Made by a program: the position numbers and the translations under genes. The notes below the pieces were generated by a model. The model was not told the origin of the DNA. It did not search any database and saw only the letters and a list, made by a program, of their open reading frames with translations. 64,000 nt of DNA from Diphasiastrum complanatum (Eukaryota > Streptophyta > Lycopodiopsida > Lycopodiales > Lycopodiaceae). Where the stretch lies: positions 49,860,908-49,924,907 of the forward strand of contig CM055106.1 in assembly GCA_029204225.1 (NCBI GenBank), written 5' to 3'. Below, piece by piece: positions 55,050-64,000 of this stretch (position 1 is its first letter; every line of letters starts with the position of its first letter).

Positions 55050-55800
55050 GTAGGGTCTTAACTTTTTGACCAGTTTGAGTCTCAGCGAACTGTTTGAATT
55101 CCTTAAAACAGTTAAAGACCTCAGACTTGTTCTTTATGAACATAGTTCTGGTAAATCAGAAGAAGACATCAATAAATGTGATGAAATATAAGGCTTGTTC
55201 CAAAGAGGGCACGCTCATAGGACCACATAGATCGCTATGGATTAATCCAAGAATGGACTTAGCTCTTTTGGCTTGTCCCTTAGGAAATTTTGTTCTAGGT
55301 TGTTTTCCTAGTAAGCAATTTTCATAGATAGTCTGATTTCTACTAGAGACAACAATAATATTCATATCTTTGACCAAGCTATTATGATGCATATACAAGA
55401 TAGACATCATGTTTAAATGACCTAATCTTTGATGTCATATAAGCGCATTTGGATTACCCACTAAAAGTGCATAATCGTGATACAAGATATATAAATTTCC
55501 TTCTTTGTGTGTAGAGAGGACTTCATTACAGTTCTTATCCAAAATGGTACATTGTTTGAATTGAACAAGGCTCTACAACCCTGATCAGTAAGCTTGCTGA
55601 CTGACAGTAAATTCTTTGTCAGTTTGGGTATGTATAGTACACATCCTAAAGTAAGGTTAATTCACCATTTGGAAGGTAGAGGTATATTGATCCTTTGCCT
55701 CCAATCTGCAATGCACTTGAGTCACCGAAGTAATCATATTTTGAATGTGCTGGTGTGATGTCGTGTTTGGATCTTTTTAGTATCTGCAAAATAGTTCTTG
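55050..55800 (-). pseudogene. Copia fragment I: protease end, GAG-pre-integrase, integrase start
   Basis: Minus frames show SSALQIGGKGSIYLYLP and LTKNLLSVSKLTDQGCRALF (protease C-terminus), RLGHLN with MMSILYMHHNSLVKDMNIIV, CLLGKQPRTKFPKGQAKRAK, LIHSDLCGPMSVPSLEQALY and the FIKNKSEVFNCFKEFKQFAE of integrase. It stops at the LTR at 55049. It differs from element H, so it is another family. Confidence 0.8.
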
Positions 55801-56246
55801 GCAGGTTGTTAGCCAAAACATCTATGTTTCATAAATGCTTGTCAAGTGTCCCTTGTTTTTTTTGAAGTGATACAGTTTGATACATGAGCTATTCGAGGAT
55901 ACGATGTTTACTCTTATTGATCCCGTTGCTAACGGAAAAGTGTTCCTAAATGAAGTAAACGAAAACACAAGTGACTCAAGAAAACGGAACTTTACTTCCT
56001 AAAAACCAATATGAAGTGTCTAAAAATTGAATCGATTGTATACCTGGTAGTGCACTTACCACACAACCGATAACACTTCAAACAAGGAAATCCACAGGAA
56101 GAATAATCCGCACTTTTACCACTTCGTTGTATACTCCATTGAATTCTCATGAAAGTGTCAGGATTCCATATCACACAATGGAAAAATCTCCACAGTTCGA
56201 GATTTCTCTTGAACACAAATCAATGGCTAAACAAGCTTAGAATTGG
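55801..56246 (-). other. Leader-like, non-coding
   Basis: Between copia fragment I and the primer-like site at 56247. No frame with recognisable motifs. Confidence 0.4.
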
Positions 56247-56258
56247 CTCCGATACCAA
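56247..56258 (-). other. Primer-binding site, tRNA-iMet (one mismatch)
   Basis: Minus strand TGGTATCGGAGC, 11 of 12 bases. Confidence 0.75.
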
Positions 56259-56259
56259 T

Positions 56260-56750
56260 GTAAAGTCCTCAATCCAAGGATCTTATTCTAAGCATGCCAA
56301 TCACAAGCAACACAAGGGAACCTGATGGTGGACAAACCAACCCAACCAAACCTAGATCGAACGGATCTAGCCCCCAAGCTATGGATCAATCACAAAGAGG
56401 AGTATGGCATCACACCAGCAGCATCCTGCCACCGGTCATGCTATCAAGCATACACTAGTGAGAGCCCAGCAGTATACTTATACCCTCCAAGGCCCATGCA
56501 CCACTAGTAGTGCATTGTGACACCTCACTAGACACCTTTGCAGCCTATCTGGCCCACGTCATCCAATTCCCCAATGACTCGCTGATAGACCCATACAAAT
56601 CCACCATCAAATGTTTAGGCCTACAACCATTAATTATGACCATGTACACATAAGGGCCCCAATTCCCTTATAGTCACAATTAACTTACGGGTTGTTGGTC
56701 TACTGGTCTCTAGCATGGACATGCTACCCGTGACCAGTCATGGGCATGTT
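56260..56750 (-). repeat. LTR of the same chromovirus-type family
   Basis: Starts (plus coordinates) TGTAAAGTCC, as the solo LTR does, shares the CCAACCCAACCAAACCTAGATC block (about 56337-56358) and a CCCCCAAGC word, and ends near GTCATGGGCATGTTA. The outer end is uncertain by some tens of bases. Confidence 0.65.
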
Positions 56751-56934
56751 AGTAGCATTTTAGGTTCCGCCAGTTTGGTTGTAGAACCATTGACATATAT
56801 CCCCATAGCTCCTTTTCAATCATAATCATCCTCATCTTGAACAGAGATTACAAATCAGATATAAAAACTAGCTTTGAAATATGAACTTATAAGGTTCTTT
56901 ATCTCAAGACCTCTTAGTGCATCCAAAACCTTGG

Positions 56935-56946
56935 GCTCTGATACCA
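56935..56946 (-). other. Primer-binding site, tRNA-iMet
   Basis: Minus strand TGGTATCAGAGC, perfect. An LTR-like sequence begins at 56950 (TGATGGGACTTGG). Confidence 0.88.
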
Positions 56947-56949
56947 CTA

Positions 56950-58070
56950 TGATGGGACTTGGATGGATAGCGGAATAGAGGTTGTCGTCCCAGCAAAGAA
57001 AAGAAAATAATGAAGAAGGATGTTGGATTACTTAGAGATTAAGAATGTAGAGTAGTTCTGATTTGTTTAGATGTCAGAGTAGGTGTTATAGACAACCATG
57101 GAGATTGTGAACGATATAGGCATATGAGATGATTCTCTGTTTCTGACAGATTGGTTCTGATAATAAAGTAAAAAGTCATTCAAGCATTCAACAAGAATAC
57201 AACTGTTATGAAAAATAGTGCTTCAGTATAAAAGGGTATTGTAGTAACAACAATAATCAGGTCACAGAACAATCGTGTGAAGTGCGTGATCCTACTTACA
57301 AAAGCTAATGAATGCTAACTTTCAGAATACTCTTTTCTCTCTCTAAATGATCACTATCTATGAGGAGTTCACTATTAGAAGACTGTCATTCAATCTCTGT
57401 CACGCTTTCGCACTCTGTGTGTGTGTTCTTCAAATCACTCAGATGTATATAGTTGTCAGAAGATAAAGCTTTAGTTATTCTAATTACAGTTCAAAAGATT
57501 ATTAATACCGTAGAAGTGTGAAGATAAAATCGTATGTCAACTACAATCATTGACTTGGTGGTTTCCTTCGGTCAGTTGTTGTTTGTTCACTTTGTAGGTT
57601 ACCGACCATAAGTGATAACTTCCGGTGTCTTGTGGTGCCTTTGGTGGTGAGCTGTAGTCTTCGCTTCGTTGCCGTAAGCAAGACTTTGCGGTGTCTCGCG
57701 GTTCGTTCATTTCGTATGTAGCCGTAGGCGAGACTCTGCAATTTACTTTGGTTTCTTTCATAAGTGACCATAGGCTAGACACTTACGGTTCCTGGCGGTG
57801 AATCTTCGCATGTGACCGTAAGCAAGATGTTGCGTTACTTCGGTCTCCTTCGTAAGTGACCGTAGGCAAGACACTTACTATTTACTTCAGTCTCTTTCGT
57901 AAATGACTATAGGCAAGACACTTACGGTTTACTTCGGTCTCTTTTGTAAGTGACAATGGGCAAGACACTTATGGTTCTCGGCGGTTCCTTGCAGTGTCTT
58001 GCTTGTTGAAGTTTTTCGTGTATTTCTGCAGACTGTCAAAAAGGTAGACCATTTCTACAAATGATTGAGA
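56950..58070 (-). repeat. LTR with an internal array of ~47-bp repeats
   Basis: The block lies between the primer site and a copia gag fragment. It shares GTTATAGACAACCATGGA with 24347-24370. Its distal half carries the tandem array 57590-57975. No coding content. The outer boundary (about 58070) is a guess, set by the gag frame. Confidence 0.55.
57590..57975. repeat. Tandem array, about 8 units of 43-49 bp
   Basis: The core TGACCGTAGGCAAGACACTT recurs with changes at about 57593, 57668, 57717, 57764, 57813, 57856, 57904 and 57950; the interval is mostly 46-49 bases, apart from the first. Between cores a TTACTTCGGTCTCTTTCGTA word recurs in the last units. It lies in the likely U3 part of an LTR, where enhancer repeats are known in other copia elements. 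Confidence 0.85.
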
Positions 58071-58081
58071 GAGTGATTTCC

Positions 58082-58530
58082 TTAAGAGATGAAGGGGGTG
58101 AAAAGGATGAGTAGGAGTAAGATTAAATTCCAACACAATTGGTCTAACAAAGATTTAAAGCTACTGATGTGGGCAGTGATGGCTATTGAATCAGACATTC
58201 TGACAATAAAGAACTTCTTTCTAAGGTGTAACCGGGTGGTCAAATCTTTAGTCTCATAAAGATTTGACAACAAATATAATGCTTCCTTAGAGGACTTGTG
58301 ATAACGTGGGATATCTGGGAATCAACCAGATTCAGTGTGATTGATGCTAGGGCCTTCAGATCCTTGATCTTCCATGCCTTACTAAATCATAATCAACCTC
58401 GTCTAGTTTCGGGTGACCCGTCCACAACGTCCCAAAGATCTCTATCAATAAGCATCATCCTAAGTTTCAACTTCTAGATATAAAAGTTTGAACCATTGAA
58501 TTTGTCGTGATCCTGACTTCGTTGGATGAT
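58082..58530 (-). pseudogene. Copia gag N-terminal fragment
   Basis: From about 58510 downwards minus frames give KFNGSNFYI, KLKLRMMLIDRDLWDVVDG and KAWKIKDLKALASITLNLVD, then (58273-58082) LSNLYETKDLTTRLHLRKKF and HISSFKSLLDQL. This is the UBN2-type gag start of copia. Frameshifts at about 58300 and 58350. It ends at 58082, where the LTR with repeats begins. Confidence 0.75.
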
Positions 58531-58613
58531 GATGAAGATGGAGTGTTACCAGTTTGAGACTTATTGAACTGATAATAATTGAAATAGAATAACCTCTCGG
58601 TTTTAATGTTGAA

Positions 58614-58625
58614 GCTTTGATACCA
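58614..58625 (-). other. Primer-binding site, tRNA-iMet (one mismatch)
   Basis: Minus strand TGGTATCAAAGC, as at 48619. It is located upstream of the gag fragment, as expected for a minus-strand copia element. Confidence 0.85.
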
Positions 58626-58629
58626 CCTA

Positions 58630-59480
58630 TGGGTTATGCGGGAGAAAATGAAGGTAGATAATGCGGAATTGACTCTCCTGATGTGGGCTGCTACTGACTA
58701 TTAGCAAGAATGATCTCAACAATAAGGAGAGATGAAAATGCCATAGCTCATGCATTCAGGACCGCTAAAAATAATTGCATACTCAAACGAATTATGTAAT
58801 TTGAGTACAGTCACCGAAGAGGACTAGTAGTATATGAAACTACTATTGCTCAGCTCAAAACTGAAGTTTGATTCAGAATTTGATACGATAGTGCAGAAAG
58901 ATGGTGTTCAATCCTTAGGCGTTAGAGACAGCCGTGGTCTAATCAAATTCTAAGGAGTCAAAGACATCCGTGATTTGATTAGACTGAGTGAGCGTACTGA
59001 GACAAGTAGTTAGTAGAGTGCAATCAGTCGCAACACACACATATCTAGGTTAGACACATATAGTAGAAGATGTTGCTGATATTACACTGAATGCATGTCA
59101 GAAGAGCATTTGCTCAATATGGAGCACAAACAACACAAGTGATTACAGCCTAAATGTGGCATAAATTTTGATGCTCAATCTTTCACTCCCTAGTGAAAGC
59201 GAGTTGGATCCATATACACAACATACTTGTGATTAAAAGAATTTCTTAACTAATCTATAACTACAAGACTAGTCTAGTTTAACCATATTAGTCATGAATG
59301 TACTCAACAAATATTTGATGTACTACGACATCTATACAATCACATATGCGTATAACGGTCAGATCAGTCGATCGTCGAAGTAGTCGAATCAGTTGATCGT
59401 CGAAGTAGTCAGATATGGCTAGGTCTTCGAGCTACTTCAAATAGTTTGAAATTTCATTCAAATGTAGATACAAATGAGAA
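58630..59480 (-). repeat. 5' LTR (minus strand) of a copia element, limits uncertain
   Basis: Sequence adjoining the primer site, without genes. It includes the 25-bp tandem duplication at 59363-59412. The outer end cannot be fixed because no partner LTR is in the window. Confidence 0.5.
59363..59412. repeat. 25-bp tandem duplication
   Basis: ATCAGTCGATCGTCGAAGTA (25 bases in all) is repeated at 59388 with few changes. Each unit includes the palindrome-like CGATCG or TGATCG. Confidence 0.85.
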
Positions 59481-59789
59481 TGGATATCTTTTACTTCGGA
59501 GATGAAGATTAGCCGGAAGGTCCTGGTATTCATCCCCCCTTTGAGTAGTTTGGCTGATTCGATTCTGTGTAGAATGTCGCAGATGTCGAGCTGCTGCACA
59601 AAAACCCGTGTATTATACCAGACATTACTCTGCCCACCATATGAGAGTAGTCTTCTCTATGGACTTTTGTCTTCCTTTGAGGGGTCTTTGTCCAAAAGGC
59701 CCATATTTGGTCCTCCTTGTTAGAAAGTACTAGTCGTGTGCTAGTGGATCTGAGTTGCAAGATGTTCAGATCATAAGGTGGATAAGAAT
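59481..59789. other. Unassigned spacer
   Basis: Plus (59502-59723) and minus (59760-59530) frames overlap over this stretch, but neither carries motifs I recognise. Confidence 0.35.
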
Positions 59790-61097
59790 GTAGAAAATCA
59801 TTTTTCCATCTATTATTTTGTAATGGGAAGGTGTGTCTACTAATTGATGTTGTTATTCAAAATAAAATTTCATTTGAATGTCATGATGCACCTTTAGTTG
59901 ATCAGCTGAGTGTACATAGGCCATTGGATTTGGTGTGAAGGAACTTCTTCTGGCCAACGATGAAACCTTTTATAAACTCTTATGTCTCTAAGTGTAAATA
60001 GTCCCCCAGATGGTTAAATTTGATCGTGTAAAAGCCAGAGGAATGTTATTACCATTGGGAATTTCATTTAAAAGGTGGGAGATTGCTTTAATGGATTTTG
60101 TAGTTGGTCTTCTTAGGACAATGAAAGGTAATGATGCTATTTGGGTGATAGTTGATCACCTTATAATTACCAAGTTAACTACCTTTATTCTTATGAAGAC
60201 GCTTGTAAAAGCTTCTAATTTACCTTAGATCTATAAAAACTTTGTGGAACATTTGTTCAAGCTTGATGATTTGCCTTTAGATATTGTTAGTAATCGTAAT
60301 TCAAGATTCACTAAATATTTCTGGTCAATCGTATTCTATAAACTTGAGACTTCCCTTAGTTTTAGTTTTTCAAATCATTGATGGTCAGATGAAGATGACG
60401 GATATATTGAGAGCATATGTCTCACATAAACAATCTCAGTGGAGAATGTACCTTCCATTGATTGAGTTTGCTTATAACAATAATAAGCATTCATCGACTG
60501 GACGTAGTCCATTTACACTTATGTATGGATTCCAACCATATTCACCTATTAGTGTTGAATTAGAATACATTCAAATTAAAAAAGCAACCGAATTTCTGTG
60601 GACTGTGCACAAAATATTGCAGCTAGCACATAAAAATGTTATGAGTGCTCAAGAACAAGCCACACATTATGCTAGATAGGAACAAACTCCTCATAAATTC
60701 CTAGAAATTCTAATGTTTTATATACTGGCAAAACTTGTATACTATTGGACCATATAAAATTCTTGAAAAAATTGGGTCTATACCTTACCAGTTGGATCTT
60801 TCTGAGGGTGTTAGAGTACATGCCATATTTCATATAAGTCGATTAAAGCTCAGCTTACACAAAGGAGATAGTTTAGCATTGGAAGGTAATCTCCTTGAAT
60901 ATATCTCGCAAAGGACTCCCTTAGAACCTGAAAAGATTTTGAATATCCGTCAAAAGCAATTGAGAAGTTGCTTGGTAACAAAACTCTTGGTTCATTGGAA
61001 AGGACATTCTAGTGATTATAATTCTTGGGAGCAAGTTGGTCTGTTGAAGTAGATTGTTTTCATTCTAAGGTCAAAATTGAAGTAAATGGGAGAATAA
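59790..61097 (+). pseudogene. Chromovirus integrase and chromodomain (element J)
   Basis: 59790-60000 gives HDAPLVDQLSVHRPLDLV and RNFFWPTMKPFINSYVSKCK (zinc domain, decayed). 60010-60228 gives WEIALMDFVVGLLRTMKGND (first aspartate) and AIWVIVDHLIITK. Then SNRNSRFTKYFW, where SDRDSRF is expected, so the second aspartate is replaced. 60360-60679 gives WRMYLPLIEFAYNNNKHSST and SPFTLMYGFQP. 60735-61052 gives IGPYKILEKIGSIPYQLDLS, FHISRLKLSLHKGDS and the chromodomain LLVHWKGHSSDYNSWEQV. The purine tract AAATGGGAGAATAA precedes the LTR. RT and everything upstream are missing. Confidence 0.88.
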
Positions 61098-61607
61098 TGT
61101 TATGGTGTTATTGTGCATAGTGGTTTTAAGCCTAGCCTATACCATCGGACAACCTTAACCCAAAATAGGTCTTATGCTTCTATTTTGTTTAGGAGTTGCC
61201 TCTTGTTGTGGATGTCATTGTTTATTTTGGGTATTGTAGTTGTATGTAGAGAGGCAATTCTTGAAGGAATTCTACATTTTGCTTAGATGTTTTATGGTTG
61301 AAATCTAATGTACTTATTTTTGAGAGAATACCATCATCATGCACATGCTATAAATTGATGGAGACCCTTGCCACTATCCTATTGGTGGTGAAAGTCATAC
61401 TCTTTGTTGTAGCAATTGCATATAAATTTTTGATTTCAAAGCTACACAAATCTTAGAATGATACTAAGAGTGATAAAGTAGCAATCAAGCCTTATAAATG
61501 TGAGAGCTTCTACACTTTGTGAGACTGCAAATAAGTTTTGAAGAAGTTTCTTGTTGATCGATCGGTCCTAAAGGAGTGCTTGCAACCATGAGGAGGAAGT
61601 TATCACA
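61098..61607 (+). repeat. 3' LTR of chromovirus element J
   Basis: Starts TGTTATGGTGTTATTGTG and probably ends GTTATCACA at about 61607. It has GCTATAAATTG as TATA box at about 61348. It is unlike the LTRs of the other chromovirus remnants in the window, although the chromodomain is similar, so it represents a second family. Confidence 0.65.
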
Positions 61608-63274
61608 CCACCTACTATTTTTTTTTTTGTCAGATTGAATGAAGACAATGGGCTGCTGCACCTTGGTCTGATTGAAATTTGATGTTGAAAGTAGTGAAGA
61701 GGGAGACTACCACAATTACTTCACTCTTTAAATTTTGGCATTGAAATTTATCTAATGATCTTCCCCTATTGTGGTTGCTACATGTCAAGGAGCCTTGCAT
61801 TTCTAGGTCCAAAATCTTCAAATTAGCATTCATAAAGGGCGAGCAATCTTGAATGGGGCCAGTTTAAAAGTTGATGTTGAGACATATGTCAAAGGGCATA
61901 AAGTTGAAAGTGATGGAAAGAAAGTTGTCCATATGTAGAATGATGCAGAGTATAACATAAGTAGTTTGCTAAGCCCCAGTTATTATTGAGTTTGGATGAG
62001 CATATAGAAGGATTTTTAACCTTTAATTTATGATTAAGTAAGGTAAAGAGAGGGTTTGACAACATTGTTATCAATGTAAGTTGTGAAATATTTGATGCCT
62101 TGATTATGTGGCAACTTTGGGTTTGTGGCTTATTGCACTGAAAAGTTTGTGCTGGTTTTAGAAGGTTTTCTAGGACACCTTTTAACAAATATTTCAAGCA
62201 CTTATATGGGATGTGTGAGATAAATGAATGTTATTGGGGTGTTTTGTCTACCATAGAGTGGTATTAAATCGATAAAAGTCCTTGCATAGGATTAGGATGA
62301 TGTGGCACGTGTACTGAAGCTAGTATGAGATTTTTTGAATGCCTAGGAATCTTAACCTACTTGTTCAATGGTATTTTTTTGACAACCTACAAAGTTTGAT
62401 CAATGATGCGTTGAGATTTTCCAGGCTTTTCAAATGGCTGAGAGCTTTCTTAGCGTTGACACGACCGGCACGAAAGTTGGTGCATGAATGATTTCGTTGA
62501 GCAGTTCACTTAAAGAAATGCAACTAAAACTAGTATTGCTTCCACTATGACAAAAGTTTTAAGAAGCTGATTTGTCTTTTGACAAATATCTGCAATACAA
62601 TAACATATCCTTGCTGCAAAAAATAATGGCCTTATTGTTAAATTTTCACAAGTTTATGAATTTGAGGGTTGTCGAGATTTTGCGAGAAAATAGGTCTTTT
62701 ATCACCTGAGAAAAGTTGACAGAAAAAGAGTTCCAGATCTTTATAGTCACCTATTTTAGTTTCAGGTCCCTGCAAATTTGAAATTTCATCAATTTGACTA
62801 TAGACATTTGCTATTCATGCTAAGGAACACTTCAGTTGGTGAGTGTAAGGTTGAAGTTACTCAAAAAAAGACAGAGACAAGGATGCTGAAAACCTTGTAT
62901 GCCTGGGTATGGCCATGGCCGAATTCACTGCTTTTCACAATATCCTATGAAAGAAATGGAGAACGTCATTACTCATAAAAGCTAGCATACATTAAAGATT
63001 TTCATGTTTCATAAAATATGTTACATGGGAAAAAGTGAATGGAAGAGCTGTAAGTGCCTCTTTGATCACAGCAAGTGAACATCTTTGCAACTGATCTGGT
63101 TGGAAGCAGTAAAAACATTGATAGAAAATGGTTCCAAGTGTCTCCTGAGTTGTCTTCTTAGTGCTCAAAGATGTCTCTCTCATTTGCTATGAGAAAGTAC
63201 ATTTGGCCTTGAAGGAAGTCATTTAGTGGCTACCTTCTTAGGCGCTTCCTTCTGAGGGGGCTCTGTTTGTGCCT
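61608..63274. other. Downstream flank and probable 3' UTR of the DUF4378 gene
   Basis: No gene is supported. Minus frames of 63-102 codons have no recognised motifs. The region from about 63000 to 63274 is the likely 3' untranslated part of the minus-strand gene. A run of T at 61619-61629 could be an old poly(A) on the minus strand. Confidence 0.45.
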
Positions 63275-64000
63275 TCAAGTTTTCACTTCTAGATTCAGGA
63301 TGTCAAAAATAGCATCATCAATAAGTATCTCAAATAAGATATGCTCAATCTCCGAACCTATTTCCAGCAGCTCCGACTTCATGCTCATCCACTTGCAAAA
63401 GCCAGAGTTAAAGTCATTTTCTACAATGCCATTTATGTTTGCTGCAGCCTTTCCACGCCAGCTGCAAATGATCTGGTGAATATCATTCAAAAACTTTATC
63501 CTAGAAGGTGTGCCCTTATGCGGGCCAAAGGTTGAAGAATTGCCAAACATATAGCAGCTTTGTCTTAAATCCAGAGTTTCCAATGCTTCTGTAACACAGT
63601 CTAGTAGAATTTGGCTATCCGTCAACTCCTCCAACATTCTACGGCCATTTGAAAAGGCATATTCGTCACTTGTCGCCTTGGCCTCTAAAACCTCACGTGC
63701 TCTAAACATGTTTTCCTGGTATTTTGCTTCCTTGAGCAGATCAGGATTTGATACATGATATTGTAAATAAGTTTTCTCTGGAGAACAGTCAGACAGTTGA
63801 GCGTCTTGCAACCACCTACTATCTCCAGACCAAGGGTTGTCAGCCTCCTCAATTATTGAGCCATGAAGCAAAGCCTCCACAGCTTTTTCAAGAACATAGT
63901 AGTCCTCCCAGCTGCTAGAAGTATCGTTGGACCTCCCAATTGATGTTTCTGCTGTTGCTATTTTCAAAATACGTTGACACCTACTGAAGTGATGACTGTC
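63275..64000 (-). CDS. Last exon of a DUF4378-domain protein (LONGIFOLIA/TRM-like)
   Basis: The minus frame is open from the window edge to a TGA at 63275, about 240 codons, and continues beyond the window, so the start is not here. Near the middle LLDCVTEALETLDL resembles the start of DUF4378. The end, IHQIICSWRGKAAANINGIV, ENDFNSGFCKWMSMKSELLE and EIEHILFEILIDDAIFDILN, fits the domain's C-terminus (W, then a conserved ERD/END turn, then W..., E...E.ILFE.L.DE). DUF4378 occurs in plant microtubule-associated TRM/LONGIFOLIA proteins, which help organise cortical microtubules, and in related proteins of unknown role. The assignment rests on pattern memory; the N-terminal TRM motifs lie outside the window. 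Confidence 0.7.
   Translation of the reverse strand, partial: DSHHFSRCQRILKIATAETSIGRSNDTSSSWEDYYVLEKAVEALLHGSIIEEADNPWSGDSRWLQDAQLSDCSPEKTYLQYHVSNPDLLKEAKYQENMFRAREVLEAKATSDEYAFSNGRRMLEELTDSQILLDCVTEALETLDLRQSCYMFGNSSTFGPHKGTPSRIKFLNDIHQIICSWRGKAAANINGIVENDFNSGFCKWMSMKSELLEIGSEIEHILFEILIDDAIFDILNLEVKT

Overview
This window is nuclear DNA from a land plant with a large, repeat-rich genome. The evidence is Ty1/copia and chromodomain Ty3/gypsy elements of plant type, primer-binding sites matching plant initiator tRNA-Met and tRNA-Asp, and two host gene ends of plant type. I cannot name the species. The mixture, which includes a Penelope-like reverse transcriptase, would suit a fern, lycophyte or gymnosperm better than a compact angiosperm, but that is a guess. 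There are no bacterial operons, CRISPR arrays or organellar genes.

Only two stretches look like host genes, both on the minus strand. The first (15481-16513) is the last exon of a protein ending in a U-box/RING-like domain. The second (63275 to the window edge) is the last exon of a DUF4378-domain protein. Nearly everything else is nested, truncated or internally deleted transposable element.

Layout: 1-3014 is a minus-strand copia remnant. 3015-9990 holds two tandem minus-strand gypsy deletion derivatives with tRNA-Asp primer sites. 10442-14028 is a complete-ended but internally deleted copia element with ~1 kb LTRs and target duplication ATTGG. After the U-box exon, 16971-20690 is a young deleted copia element (313-bp LTRs, target duplication GTTAC) whose primer site matches the anticodon half of initiator tRNA-Met. 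23214-23970 is a LINE 3' end. 24035-25020 is an LTR mosaic with a solo LTR (target duplication CTTCT). 27378-28431 has two chromodomain gypsy ends meeting tail to tail. 29473-40194 is a 10.7-kb gypsy element with two diverged aspartic-protease domains in one frame, no integrase core, and about 2.7 kb of extra coding sequence 3' of pol. 41040-41839 is another chromodomain gypsy 3' end. 42600-43745 is a Penelope-like reverse transcriptase remnant with a mutated catalytic motif. A 159-bp (CT)n tract follows.

From 45 kb on: a LINE reverse transcriptase fragment, a gypsy pol fragment embedded in copia sequence, a plus-strand copia relative of the 10.4-kb element (about 48.0-50.2 kb), a long minus-strand copia body (50.45-53.94 kb) of the same family as the one at the window start, a stack of minus-strand LTRs, primer sites and leaders (53.9-59.5 kb), and a plus-strand chromovirus 3' half with LTR (59.8-61.6 kb).

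No element keeps an intact open gag-pol. The genes do not form a pathway; what the window records is repeated insertion, internal deletion and LTR recombination around two ordinary genes.
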